Source of the DNA: Dermacentor variabilis
Lineage: Eukaryota; Arthropoda; Arachnida; Ixodida; Ixodidae
Length of the DNA: 64,000 bases
Direction of reading: 5' to 3'
Assembly: GCF_050947875.1 (NCBI RefSeq)
Contig: NC_134569.1
Span: forward strand, 202,068,627-202,132,626
Position 1 is the stretch's first letter; every line of letters begins with the position of its first letter. The position numbers were made by a program, and so were the translations under genes. The notes beneath the pieces were generated by a model that worked only from the letters and a program-made list of their open reading frames with translations, did no database searches and was not told where the DNA came from. Of the stretch, positions 45,232 to 56,515 are shown piece by piece.

Positions 45232-46347
45232 GTTACTTCCTAATGCGAAATTTGAGCGCAGCAAATAAGCTGTTTCACCTTTTCGATAGATTGAGGCAAA
45301 GAAATCGAGCAACACATGTATGCGCTATCACAGAATTTTTTTTTTATTTTTCACACGTATTCCTTTAACAAAGACTCCACTAACAGTTCTTGACAGTCAT
45401 GAAGGAAGCTTTGTGGTCGGAGAAATAGACTGATATATGTTCGACTTGGTACACCAATGCTTGATTCTCAAAGACGAGATCTATACAAGTGCCTCGCGAG
45501 GTTTGTCACAGCCGTGGGACGCGTTACGAGCGAGAGGAACGGGATGTTCTCCCGCATAAGTGTTAGGAAATTGCTGTTTGTCTTTATGTCAAGCCGCCAC
45601 CGATCTGGCTCTCTGATTGCCACCGCACAGGGCGAACGGCAGCGGCAATTTCGGCTCGGGCGGTGCACATATACAGATCCGCCGCCACCGATCTGGCTCT
45701 CTGATTGCCACCGCACAGGGGTTGCATTGGAGGAGGAGCGAAGAAAGGAATTAAGTTCGAGCCGGCGCTTTGACAACCGGAGACTCGCAGGAAGAGGGGG
45801 GAGGGGGGCGGCGTGTACACCCAGCGGCAAACGATGGGGGCAGAAGCGCGCGCAGCAAGCGGACAACACGATAAAGGGAGGAGGGAAGAGATAGCAGCGA
45901 CTGACTGATGCCGCTGACGCCGATAGTGAGTCAACCCCAGCTGCGGAGTTGGTTTCAGGGACAACGCCGCCGATGCCGACACAAACAATATGATACCCTC
46001 GCTTCCGCAGCGCTAAGAACCAGGTCTAGCCGTGGGAAGGTGGTCACGTATTCGTCGACGTGCCGGGGCCTACGTGAAATAACCGGCGCGTCGGCAACTG
46101 AAGAGCACCCTATCCGCCACACAAGAACAGGGGGGGGGGGACCCTTTCCTCCTCTTTCTGCATGGCGGCGACGGTGTTCTATGCAGTCACGTTATCTTGA
46201 CTCTCTAGCGGCGTCAGCGGCATCCAGCGGTATCAGTCGGTCGCTGCTAGCGCTGTGGGGATGAAAGGGGGGCGGAGCTGGTTACGAGGCCGACGACAAC
46301 GCCGACGACGACGCGAAACCCAGGAACGGACGCCAAAGAGCTGCGCT
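45232..46347. mobile_element. Unclassified non-autonomous insertion in CR1-like D
   Basis: About 1.1 kb, GC-rich and CpG-rich, precisely separating two consecutive RT pieces of CR1-like D between GPF and FLYLVF. GAGCGCAGC occurs near both ends in inverted orientation (about 45252 and 46335), hinting at terminal inverted repeats. A-runs flank it. A 40-bp direct repeat lies inside. No convincing protein. It could be a MITE, a solo LTR or an unknown SINE-like element. Confidence 0.6.
45593..45720. repeat. 40-bp perfect direct repeat, 88-bp offset
   Basis: 45593-45632 and 45681-45720 are identical (starting GCCGCCACCGATCTGG, ending CACCGCACAGGG). The spacer differs. Confidence 0.93.
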
Positions 46348-46691
46348 CTAAAAAGGCCCCAAAACAGACCCTTGGGGCACGCCAGAGGTTATGGTGACAG
46401 GTGTTGATTTATTGCCGTTTGTTAAAACGTGCTGTGTTCGCCCAGACAAGTAATTTCTAAACCAATCTACTATTGCAAGGTGTATACCGAGACAAGATAA
46501 TTTATGTAAATGCAATGCCTGAGAAACGGTGTCAAAAGCTTTCCGGAAATTCAAAAAAATGCAGTCTACCTGAAATCTAAGGTCAAAAGAGTACAACAGA
46601 TCATGGGAGAACTCTCCCAGTTGAGTAGTACATGACGAGCCAGGCCTGAATCCATGTTGAACATTCGAAAAAAAATTATTGCTTTGAAAGT
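46348..46691 (-). pseudogene. RT middle part of CR1-like D
   Basis: Continues directly after the 46692-50218 insertion: SNNFFSNVQHGFRPGSSCTT, CIFLNFRKAFDTVSQ, then TSGVPQGSVLGPF at about 46390-46352. It ends at the 45.2-46.3 kb insertion. Confidence 0.85.
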
Positions 46692-48255
46692 ATCGCCGGA
46701 AACGGGGACACCTACAGCAGTTCATAAGTAGCAAAGAGGCCCCAGACGTCATCGCCCTGCAAGAAAAGGGGGGACTGGCTAAATTATCCGGTTACAAAAC
46801 ATACGGTGCTTCCGACGAGAAGGCATCCGTTACAACTCTCGTACATAAAAACCTTACGGTCATAGAACACAACACTGGCGTGACCGGTGTAGACCACGTC
46901 CCGATTGAAATCATTCCCACGCGCAAGAAGGAAGCCTTTTCATCTTAAATGTATGCTGTAGCCCTCGACAGAAGATGAGATTCGGCTTGCTTTTCCGTAA
47001 ATCCTTAAAATTAGCAGAAAGACATGCAATGGTTATTGTAAGGGACTTTAATGCACCTCACGCGGCTTGGAGATACCATTAGGAGAACGTCAAGGGTCGT
47101 AATCTATGATTAGACGCTGAGCAGGAGGGTCTCACTCTCGTAACGGATCCACAGGCACCCACTAGAATGGGTAACAGTGTGAGCAATGACACCACACCAG
47201 ACCTAACTTTTACAAAGAACACACCTGATGCAAAATGGATAAACACACTAGAAAATGTGGGTAGTGATCACTTCATTGTAGCAACAACTGTACATGCAGG
47301 CCCATCAAGAAAGAAAGGCAGGAAAATAACGATTGTCGAATGGGACTCCTTCCGCAAAATGTGGGAGGAGGAAGTTGATGAAGTCATACATGACATCGAG
47401 ATTTGGACTAAAAAACTTCATCAAAGTGTGATACGAGCCACTAAGACTACTCCGGAAAAGGCGGGGATAGAGGAAGGGGACAGCAAACTCCTAGATATGT
47501 GGGAGGCGAAAAGCAGCATGCAGAAACGCTGGAAACAGCAAAAGCTTAATAGAAACTTGAGAAGGAAAATCGCCATGCTCAATAAGGAAACGGAGGACTA
47601 TGCGAATAGATTAAGCCGTCAAAATTGGGAGGCCATGTGCAACGCCATGGAGAGACAGATAGGGCTACCTAAAACCTGGTATCCTCTGCGTTATATTTTA
47701 GACCCAGAAAACAGCAAGCCCACACAACGACAGTGCCTGCACAAAATAATTCACAGATACAAAGGCACGGAAGAAGAACTTTTACAAGAACTACAAAGTT
47801 TATACGTAGGAAATACAACCAAAGAACAACAACATCAGTATACTGGTAAGGAAAACCCGTATCTTGACAGCCCCATAACCGAGGCTGAAGTTCGAGCGGA
47901 ACTCATCAGGCCCAACACGAAATCCAAGCCAGGCCCGGATGGAATCACCAACAAGATCCTGAGAAATCTCGATGATGAATCTATCTCGGCCCTCACCAAG
48001 TATATTAACAACTGCTGGGAACAGGGTAATAATCCACGTTAATGAAAAACCGCCCAGGTTATAATGATTCCAAAGCCGGGAAAGAAACGTCAACTTGAGA
48101 ATCTCAGGCCTACATCGTTAACGTCGTATGCTGGCAAGCTCATGGAGCACGTCATGCTTACACGTCTAACTAATTACATGGACGATAATGGCCTTTTCCC
48201 GCACACCATGATCGGGTTTAGGCCAAAACAATCTACAGAAGTCATTATGTTGTAA
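46692..48255 (+). pseudogene. Endonuclease and RT start of the I/LOA-like element
   Basis: Starts inside the endonuclease (SSKEAPDVIALQEKGG holds the catalytic Glu). It is broken around 46940-47160, where VRDFNAPHAAW can be read. Then it is open at 47167-48042: NTTPDLTFTKN-type end with NVGSDHFIVATTV, and KSKPGPDGITNKILRNL. At 48064-48255, RT fingers include LRPTSLTSYAGKLMEHVMLT. Confidence 0.82.
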
Positions 48256-48284
48256 ATCAAACACCAAATAATAGACGCGGGACC

Positions 48285-49035
48285 TCAAACACTAGATACA
48301 AAAGCTATCCTTGCTCTTGATCTTACGAAGGCCTTTGGTAATATCACCCACAGGGCTATTTTAGAAAACTTACAAGGCCTAGGAGTGGGGCAGCGAACCC
48401 ATGCGTATGTTAAAGACTTTCTCTCTGACCATATTGCGCAAATTACAATCGGTGAAGCGAAATCCAAAGAGATAAAACTCGGAAGCCGGGGCACACCACA
48501 AGGATCAGTCTTATCTCCTTTTCTTTTCAATGTAGCTATGATTGGCCTGCCAGCAGAACTAGAAAATATAGAAGGATTAAAGCATAGCCTGTACACCGAT
48601 GATATCACCCTTTGGGTAACAGGTGCGAGTGATGGGCAGATTGAGGAAATTCTCCAAACAGCCATACATACGGTTGAGAAATATGTCGTGGATAAAGGAC
48701 TGAGATGCTCGCTGCAAAAATCAGAATTACTTCTATACCGGCCGACACGCAGGGGCCGTAAGAATTCTACAGATAAACCAAACATCGCGCTTTTTGTAAA
48801 TGGCAACCAAATACCTATTGTCGACAGCATTAGAGTCCTCGGACTCCACGTATCAGTGAACGGTCACAACGTGGAAACAATCAGAATACTAGAAAACAGC
48901 GCACAACAAACAATGAGACTAATTAATAGAATAGCTAGTCGCCATTATGGGATGAAAGAGAACAATCTGGTACGACTAGTTCAGGCTTTTGTCATCAGCC
49001 GCATAGTATATGTAACCGCTTACCTAAATCTCTAA
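48285..49035 (+). pseudogene. RT palm and thumb of the I/LOA-like element
   Basis: AILALDLTKAFGNITHRAIL, then GTPQGSVLSPFLFNVAMIGL and the catalytic YTDD at 48592-48603. The thumb has IRVLGLHVSVNG. The frame stops at 49033-49035 (after TAYLNL) and continues at once with VAEKTRIEGIIRRSFKQAIG. Confidence 0.85.
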
Positions 49036-49095
49036 GTAGCAGAAAAGACAAGAATCGAAGGCATCATTAGACGGTCATTCAAACAGGCGATAGGT

Positions 49096-50102
49096 TTGCC
49101 GATAAACACATGGAATGACAGGCTCCTAGCCTTGGGTGTCCACAACACGCTCGAAGAACTCATAGAGAATCATACGATAGCGCAATACGAAAGACTCACA
49201 CAAACACCTACTGGCAGACACATACTTAACAAACTTAGGGTAACATACGCATCACAGTATGGCACTAAAGTAGACATTCCGCAAGACATAAGGAAGCAGC
49301 TTATTATTCCACCGCTACCGAAAAACATGCATCCCGAACACCAGAGAGAAACCCGGAAGGAAAGGGCAAGGGCTATACAGAGGAGATTCCAACGCTCTCA
49401 GGACGTGGTGTACGTCGACGCGGCAGAGTACACGACTAATCAGAATATGTCTATCGTTGCAGTGAACTCGGAAGGTGAGCTTAAAGTCAGCGGATCTATT
49501 AAAACCAACAGAGCAGAGGTGGCTGAGAAATCGGCCATTGCTGTCGCAATGGCTTACACGCTAGCCACGATAATAGTCAGTGATTCTAAAACCGCCATTT
49601 TAATTTACGCAAAGGGGCGCATTTCGCCGGAATCGCAACGTAACCTGGCAAACTTCCGCGGTGAGCGGGTTGTCCATATCATCTGGGCGCCTGCGCACTC
49701 CTCCCTCCCCGGCAATGAGGCGGCCGACACTGTGGCTCGAGGACTCACAAGCCGAGCCACCGGGGCGCCGCGGCTGGGGCTGACAGGGGACCGGATGGTT
49801 GGCTACAGGGAGGTAACTAATCATTACAGATTGGGGAGGGTGTGTTTTCCTCCCGCGCACCCATCACTTAATAAGCAGCAGGCGGTGACATGGCGCCTCC
49901 TTCAAACAAATACATATCCAAACCGGTGTCTTATAATCATTATTACCCAGATCAATATTCGGTCAATTGTAAATTTTGTCAAGAAAGGGCCGACCTGGAT
50001 CACATTATCTGGGCCTGCCCTCGGGCGCCCCAACAGGGCCAAAAAATTAAGGACCGGCAGCAGTGGGAGACCGTGTTGCTCAGCTCGGCACCCGAAGACT
50101 AA
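49096..50102 (+). pseudogene. RNase H and C-terminal domain of the I/LOA-like element
   Basis: RNase H motifs: VVYVDAAEYTTNQNMSIVAV (Asp), NRAEVAEKSAIAVAM (Glu), IIVSDSKTAI (Asp) and IIWAPAHSSLPGNEAADTVA. At about 49925 the frame shifts. The zinc end reads CKFCQERADLDHIIWACP in another frame at about 49970-50020, stopping at 50100-50102. Confidence 0.85.
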
Positions 50103-50218
50103 CTTTTGGCTGTCCAGCAGGCCGAGGATGCCGCTAGAGCTCAAGGGCTTCTGGCCGCCATCTAGGCGGGGTTGGCTATATGTGCCGGCTATATAAATAA
50201 ACATTATTCCTCTCTCTC

Positions 50219-51848
50219 TTGAAAGTTTATCATCACAGCACTGTATATAATGTGTTCTATTGTTTAGCAACATACACATGTTAGAGAAATAGGCATGAGT
50301 TTCCTAGTACATTTTTGGGACCGTTTTTATGAATAGGAACGACGTGGGCTATCTTCCACTCTGCAGGTAATGAAATGGTATTTAATGATTTATTAAACAG
50401 AGCTACTAAAAATGCACAATTTCTTGTGAGCAGGATTTTATTACCTGCGACGGAATGCCATCAGTACCGCCAGCCGATTTCTTGTTCAGATTGGAAACAA
50501 GCTTGAGAACACTGTTATATGTTACAGTTACCATAGCAATATTCTCGTAGACTATTTCTTGTATTTTAGGCAGTTCACCAGTGTACGTCTAAAAAAAACA
50601 CCTTTAAAATAGGAATTCAGACAGCAAGCCTTCTCATAATCATTAAGCACTGTTTTCTCGCCAACTGATAAACTAGGGACAGCGGCGCCCACTTTACCAT
50701 TTATTTTAAGAAATTTCCAAAATTCTTTAGGATTATCCCTCAACTTTACGTCAAGCGGTGAAATGTAAGTTTGTTTATTTACCTTTATTTCTTGCTTAAT
50801 TTTGTAGTTCACGTGACGCATTTCATGGAAAACAGACTGATTGCGAGTCTTTAAATACGAAGCATAAAGACAGCGTTTTTTTCTTAATTAGTGAGCGAAT
50901 TTTCTTATCTACCCAATGTTTATCTTTCTGGCGCCTAGTTGGCAAAAGTTTGGAAGGTATTTTTCAATTAAAGCCTTTACTTTATCTCTAAAAAAATCCA
51001 AGCTTCATCTATGTCCACTGACTGGCTGACCTCATAAATTTGAAAGGAATAAATTTGAAAGCTCTCGTGATAAAGACATGTAATCCCCTCGGTCGTAGAA
51101 GAAAACCTTTCTACGATATTTATGGGCAGGTCTAACTGAAGCGGCACTAGACGTGGCAACAACGCAATTGTGATCATTGATACCAGGGATGACAGCTACA
51201 TTTTGTATCAACGACTCAGAGGTAGCAAAAAAAAAACAAATCCAGAGTGCCGGCAGAAAAATGATCTCGTCGAGTGTATTCGGAGACGAATTCGGTTAGG
51301 TAATTAGTTATGATAAACTCTGAAAAGGCAAGAGATAGGGCAGTCGAGTCTGTGAACACAGGTTTGTCATTTTCCCTGTCAACAGCAGGCATGTTAAAGC
51401 CACCCCCAAGTATATACTCAGTATTTATGGTAGTTTAAAAGTTTGATAGCTCGGTAAATGATTCCTGATTACAAGAACTAGGAGACCGGTAAAAAGACCC
51501 AAGAGCGAGTTAATTGCCATTGCTCATTCTAGCCCTGCATCATATGGATTGAGAACGACTTAAAGAAGTAGGGAGTTCAGTACTCTGAAGGCATTCATTA
51601 ATCAGAAGAAAAACGCCGCCACCATGTGTGTTTCTGTCACACCGGTAAACATCATAACCGCACGGAAATACCTCGTTATTGGCGATGGATTCATGAAGCC
51701 AGGATTCAGTTCCGATCACTATTTGCGGGTGGACAGCGGAAAGCAAAGCTGCAAACTCATCGACCTTATTTTTCAAGCTTCGACAGTTAACTAACAAAAG
51801 ATTAGGTGTAAGGTAACAAGACGTGTTATTTTGCGCGCCAGTACGCAA
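50219..51848 (-). pseudogene. Endonuclease and RT N-terminus of CR1-like D
   Basis: LLLVNCRSLKNKVDEFAALL and the catalytic Glu in IVIGTESWLHES are in an open piece at 51848-51540. The GDFN-type motif reads GGGFNMP near 51395. The pre-RT region at 50821-50552 has NPKEFWKFLKINGK. RT begins about 50360 with AEWKIAHVVPIHKNG and continues to about 50219 (ending IYSAVMINF), where the LOA-like insertion starts. Several stops. Confidence 0.78.
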
Positions 51849-51939
51849 GGTTTTAGGTTCTGCACAATGCTTGACCTTTACTCTCTTATTATTTCGGCTA
51901 CCGCCTTTCTTCCGCTATCATAATCGAAGATTTTGCTGC

Positions 51940-52704
51940 CTATGTGCAGTTTATCGAAACTAGCTTAAATGAGAGATTTGTGGCTAAAGCATGTTCAACC
52001 AGTTTTGATCGCGCATATCTGATAGCAGGACTGCAATCCTCTCGAATTCCGTATTCCTTATCTTTCAGCTTGGATCCGCACGCCAAAAGTTGTTCCTTAA
52101 CTTTAAATCTACGGAAATTGACAATAATTGGTCGGTTCTTTCCCTCACGAAACGTTCCCAGCCTATGAGCACGTTCAATATCTTCTGTCGTGATAGTCTG
52201 TTCGAGCTCAGTTTCAAAAAACGCGATGGCTTTTTTCTTAGAGTTTCTGTAACTTTCATTTTCGCAATCAGATAGGCTAAAAACTATCAAGTTGTTTCTG
52301 AGCGACATGTTTTTATCCTCAAGGAACGTTTTAATTTCGGCCATTTTCCGCAGATTTTCCGAGGACTCTTCTTTGGCTGAAAGTAGGCCACATTGTAGAA
52401 CAGGGACTGTGTTCTGTAGTTCTTGAAGCGAAAAAGCGAGAGCAGACTGTTCTCTCTTGACATCTTCAAGCTCGGAGAAAAAACGAGTCTGCTCTTGCTC
52501 AAGCCTGCGGACAATAGCATAAATGCCTTCAATACTAGCACTTCCTTCAGTACCACCAGCATCTGGATCAGGGCCAGGGTTTAATTCGACATACCCGGAG
52601 AGAAATGTAATCCAGAGAAAGCACGGTAGGCAAAAGCACGTAAACTGATACATTTTCTCACGCACTCCAATAGTCTGTCGGGGCACGACACCGCAATCAC
52701 ACAT
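51940..52704 (-). CDS. ORF1 of CR1-like D with hydrophobic leader and 2A-like motif
   Basis: 254 codons, unbroken, ATG at 52704 (a second ATG, codon 18, is possible). Residues 18-36 form a hydrophobic leader (MYQFTCFCLPCFLWITFL). It is followed at once by SGYVELNPGP (NPGP at residues 42-45, bases 52581-52570), a 2A-type sequence. In known 2A peptides the ribosome skips the bond between the last Gly and Pro. The body has a long coiled coil (EGIYAIVRRLEQEQTRFF, EDVKREQSALAFSLQELQ). The RRM-like core carries ERAHRLGTFREGKNRPIIV. The consensus Asp three residues before the motif's Leu reads Tyr here, so activity is not certain. Confidence 0.85.
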   Translation of the reverse strand: MCDCGVVPRQTIGVREKMYQFTCFCLPCFLWITFLSGYVELNPGPDPDAGGTEGSASIEGIYAIVRRLEQEQTRFFSELEDVKREQSALAFSLQELQNTVPVLQCGLLSAKEESSENLRKMAEIKTFLEDKNMSLRNNLIVFSLSDCENESYRNSKKKAIAFFETELEQTITTEDIERAHRLGTFREGKNRPIIVNFRRFKVKEQLLACGSKLKDKEYGIREDCSPAIRYARSKLVEHALATNLSFKLVSINCT

Positions 52705-53069
52705 CGGTCAGAACACCGGCAACAAGATGCAGGGGTTCGGTAACTAACCTGGAAAAAGACGAATTAAGCTCATGTCGACAGCGATGTCACGCCCCAGCAG
52801 CAGTCTGTCGAAGCACACCTTAAGTAGTGCCTCCGCCCCCCTTGTACAAGTTGACATAGGCGGTTGCCAGGCCAGATGAATTAATGTATCCAAAGTGGGC
52901 GGCTGTTCGTTGATATCCGGGAAAGGCGATGATTGTGCGGCGAAGCACGCGTCCGTTTGCCGCGTAGAAACTGAAGGTGGTGGCAGGCTCCCAGCCACTT
53001 CGAAGAAACCGCCGCCGCGCCACGGGATCAGTAGGGCTCCGAAAAGCACCTGTGTTCGCGATACAACTA

Positions 53070-53786
53070 AAGGGGGGTCAAGAAAATTCTAGAAGCATGT
53101 AAGCTGGCTGGGTAAAGCGAATCACAGAAAGCAGGAACAGATTCACGATGCCGAGGGAAATTGTTTAGAGGGAGATGACATTGTGAACTACATTGGTACA
53201 GTTATAGCTGAGTCATTTAGGAAAGACGATAGGGTAGTTGCCCCAAATGAGGGAGCAACGCAGGATAGCACAAAAGAAAACCAGCTTAGAACTGACCAAT
53301 CCTAACAGGAAAAAGGCGGAAGCAAATGTTCCAAAATGCACGTCTGCAGAGATAGACGAAACTCCAATCAAGTTAATTAATGAACTTGGCCCAAGAAGCA
53401 ATGAAACGCTGATAAAAGCATTGGAGGCAGTCATAAGAAATAAGCAAGTTCCGCACAGCTGGACTCAGAGTAAAATGAATTTCATTTATAAAGGTAAATG
53501 CGATAAGACGAACATAAAATCTTTCCGGCCAATTACGATAACATCAGTTATATACAGGCTGGCGATACAGGTCGTGAAATTAAAAATGCAGTCATGGGTA
53601 GAAAGTAATAAAATACTCGGATATCTTAGAACGGGTTCAGAAGTGGTAGGCGCTTAGATGATAGCCTGTTCGTGCTTACCCAGTGAATAGAAATAGCTAA
53701 GGCGGAAAATAGACCTCTGTATTTAGCCTTCCTGGACATAAGCGGTGCATACGACAACGTGAACAGGGAACTACTGTGGAACATAT
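53070..53786 (+). pseudogene. RT start of the L1-like ORF2 (part 2)
   Basis: Resumes as SRKF, stop, KHVSWLGKANHRKQEQIHDAE. Frame shifts follow, then an open piece at 53238-53657 with KCTSAEIDETPIKLINELG and SFRPITITSVIYRLAIQVV. AFLDISGAYDNVNRELLWNI lies near 53730-53785. Confidence 0.8.
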
Positions 53787-54115
53787 AGTAACCAACAGTT
53801 ACGACAGCCGTTTCTACGAGCACTAATTTATTCTGGGCGAACCTGTGCCCGTCAACAAAAACCTACTGAATACTCAACAACAACAACAAAAACGACCCTC
53901 GAGCTTCGCTTCTTCGAACGTCGTTCACCTCTTTGTCACCTCCTGTCGCGTGCCAACCATCCGATTCTCGCGCAACTAGCCGCCGGTCTGTCAGCACCGG
54001 CCCAGCGTTGCCTTACGGTGCTTTGCTTGACGCTCGCGGTGTGGCGGCTCTTTGAAACGCAGTTGGGATGTGTCGATCGTCTTTTTCTTCTCGCAATGCT
54101 GGCGGCATTAGCCCC
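53787..54115 (-). repeat. Putative 3' LTR region of gypsy B
   Basis: Follows a purine-rich GGAGGGGG tract (about 54115-54124 on the minus strand), a likely polypurine tract. It holds AATAAA near 53835. With no second copy in the window the LTR limits are not proven. Confidence 0.45.
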
Positions 54116-54229
54116 CTCCGAAAAAGCTTCGTCCCGATGCGTAGAAAAGGCCTAGAGAGGCCAACTGCTTTAAAGGTACAGTGGTCAGAGGATGGCCAGT
54201 GCTAGGCTTGATCGTTCGTGCAACTTCTG

Positions 54230-55290
54230 TTAATGCCTTTCATGGTATGATTTCAGTCCTACTTCGTGTGCGACCTCTGGGCGAGTCCTGCGTCGTGTGG
54301 AGAAGACTTGGCCTTCAGGAGTTACCTCGTAATTTAAAGGACTTAACCGGCGAAGTAATCTGTAGGGGCCAAAGTAACGGCGCAGTAACTTCTCCGAAAG
54401 ACCGGGCGTACGTATAGGCGTCCATACCCACACTTTGTCTCCGGGGTTGTACTGTACCTCTCTTCGCCCTACGTTGTACCGGTTTGCGTCCACGTATTGC
54501 TGTTGTACGATAAAGTGCCTTGCTAACTGCCGTGGTTCTTCTGCCCTATCTATGTACTCACTAACGTCAGGGTCGTCTTCGGTGCTGTTGTCTACAGGTA
54601 ACATCGCGTCTAGTGTCGTTGTTACTGTCCGACCGTAAACAAGTTCAAATGGCGTGAAATGTGTCGTCTCTTGTACTGCAGTATTATATGCAAAGGTGGC
54701 ATATGGTAGAATACTGTCCCATGTCCGATGCTCGACGTCCACGTACATTGAGATCACGTCAGCGAGCGTTCTATTGAGCCGTCAGTCAGGCCGTTTGTTT
54801 GCGGAAGGTGCGCTGTGGTTTTTCTATGAGCAGTATGTGTTAGTTTCATAACAGACTGCATCAAATGGGCCACAAAAGCTGTTCCTTTGTCTGTTATGAG
54901 TACCTTAGGTGCGCCATGTCGCAACACTATTTGTGTGGCAAAAAACTCAGCCACTTCAATGGCGGTTCCTTTTCTAGAGAAGAGGTCTCAGCATATCGGG
55001 TCAGATAATCGGTTGCTACCACAATCCGCCACTTTCTTGAGGTTGGAAAGGGAAATGGTCCAAGTAGATCCTTTCCTATTTATTCAAATGGCGCTGCTGG
55101 TGGCTGTATCGGTTGCAGAAAACATGCTGGTTTGAGTGGCGGTGTTTTTCGTCTTTGACAATCTCGGCACGATTTGACATAGTGCTGCACTGAATACATC
55201 AACTTCGGCCAGTAATATTTCTGGCGGATTCCCGCCAGAGTCCTACTAACGCCTAAGTGGCCAGCTGCAGTGTCATCATGGCAAGCTTCT
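54230..55290 (-). pseudogene. Integrase of gypsy B
   Basis: The zinc-binding end (VQHYVKSCRDCQRRK) lies at about 55175. The first catalytic Asp region is GKDLLGPFPF at about 55065. VLITDKGTAFVAHL (second Asp) is in the piece at 54954-54754. The expected NGLxER Glu is changed (NGLTDGSIERS). The C-terminal piece 54757-54230 ends in a GPY/F module (YFGPYRLLRRLSPLNYEV). Confidence 0.82.
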
Positions 55291-55316
55291 AAGATCTCAG
55301 CTCGCAGCGATGATGG

Positions 55317-56503
55317 GTAGAACTTGTGGCTGGGCGAGTTGGTTGGAATCTAAAGAATACATTGTTGCGCCAAAAAAGGAAAATAAAGACTTGGGAAGGA
55401 AGAGTACTAAACGACAGATTGAGCGCTGAACTTCAACTGATTTTATTCTTACAGCAGGGCAGGGAGAATGATCAAATGTGCATGCGTGCATCTGTGTTGC
55501 CTAGAGCGATTCCAGTGACGTTTTTAACAGTTGCAACTCGTTTTCAAACAGAAAAACAGACGTGTCACTAATACAACTCGTGCCTCTCTCTTTAATGTGA
55601 TATGCCTCCAAAAGTTCTCTTGCTAACGTATCACCACTCCTGCCAAGCATCTTTATCACACGCAGCAGTGGCTGGCATCTGCCTTCCAGGCAAACCGTGC
55701 AATGCGCAGGTAAATGCGCATTACCATTACACACAGCCGGCTACCCGAGCTCGGTCGTTGGGGCGGTGTCTAAAACATTGCTCCAGAAGGTGAAGGGAAA
55801 AAGGCATGCGCCTAGACCCGACCAAAAACGAGGTGAACCCGCAGTAGTGCCATACGTCCACAAGCTTTCCCACAACTTGAAGAAAGTCGCTACTAGGTTT
55901 GGTGTGCCAGCTGTTTTCTCGGCACCACGCAAGTTGGCTGGACTGTGTCCGCGCAGAAGCCACGTTGACAAAAAGTCAGGATACCAGAAAAAGCACACTA
56001 GACAGTAGGTCAAATGCGTGACGGGCGTTATATACGAAATACCGCTAAAATATGGGAAATCCTACGTTGGACAAACGGGGAGATGTGTTAATGACCGGTC
56101 CCTGGAGCATGAATTGTCTGTAATCAATAAAGGTAATGCGCATTTACCTGCGCATTGCACGGTTTGCCTGGAAGGCAGATGGCAGCCACTGCTGCGTGAG
56201 ATAAAGATACTTGGCAGGAGTGGTGATACGTTAGCAGGAGAACTTTTGGAGGCATATCACATTAAAGAGAGAGGCACGAGTTGTATTAGTGACACGTCTG
56301 TTTTTCTGTTTGAAAACGAGTTGCAACTGTTACAAACGTTACTGGAATCGCTCTAGGCAACATTGACGTAGCATGCGCATTTGTTCATTCTTCCTGCCCT
56401 GCTGTAAGAATAAAATCAGTTGAAGTTCAGCGCTCAATCTGTCGTTTCGTACTCTTCCTTCCCAAGTATTTATTTTCCTTTTTTGGCGCAACAATTTATT
56501 CTT
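55317..56503 (+). mobile_element. Penelope-like element fragment with inverted 5' copy
   Basis: The right part (about 55740-56503, plus) holds the RT-endonuclease linker and the GIY-YIG endonuclease of a Penelope-like element. The left part (55317-55735) is an inverted, shorter copy of the same 3' end. A 12-bp target duplication with one mismatch (CAGCGATGATGG at 55305-55316, CAGCGACGATGG at 56504-56515) flanks the pair, so the inverted structure arrived as one insertion. Such inverted 5' parts are typical of Penelope copies. Confidence 0.9.
56018..56356 (+). CDS. GIY-YIG endonuclease domain of the Penelope-like element
   Basis: Open for 112 codons: VIYEIPLKYGKSYVGQTGRC is the GIY-YIG core (IYEI, SYVGQT). 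DRSLEHE carries the conserved Glu/His region, and CTVCLEGRWQPLLREIKILG follows. Upstream in another frame (about 55850-55990) lies the linker HKLSHNLKKVATRFGVPAVF. The RT itself is missing. The partner copy at 55734-55501 (minus) encodes the same end, CTVCLEGRCQPLLRVIKMLG. Confidence 0.88.
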   Translation: MTGVIYEIPLKYGKSYVGQTGRCVNDRSLEHELSVINKGNAHLPAHCTVCLEGRWQPLLREIKILGRSGDTLAGELLEAYHIKERGTSCISDTSVFLFENELQLLQTLLESL

Positions 56504-56515
56504 CAGCGACGATGG

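Larger units (their letters stand above)
46692..50218 (+). mobile_element. I/LOA-like non-LTR element with RNase H, inserted in CR1-like D
   Basis: Plus-strand, 5'-truncated within the endonuclease. An 8-bp target duplication, TTGAAAGT, lies at 46684-46691 and 50219-50226. ORF2 carries endonuclease remainder, RT (YTDD), RNase H and a Cys/His end. The 3' end has AATAAACATTATTCC and CT repeats. There are about five stops or frameshifts. Confidence 0.92.
42129..53069 (-). mobile_element. CR1-like non-LTR element D (full length, carries three insertions)
   Basis: Minus-strand element inserted in the L1-like ORF2. Order: 5' UTR (53069-52705), ORF1 with a 2A-type motif (52704-51940), endonuclease (51848-51180), RT (50820 to 44746) and thumb and C-terminus (42797-42530). 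The 3' UTR has an A-rich tail at about 42129-42145. Its coding sequence is interrupted at three points: 46692-50218, about 45232-46347, and about 42797-44745. The pieces follow each other in the correct order. Confidence 0.85.
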
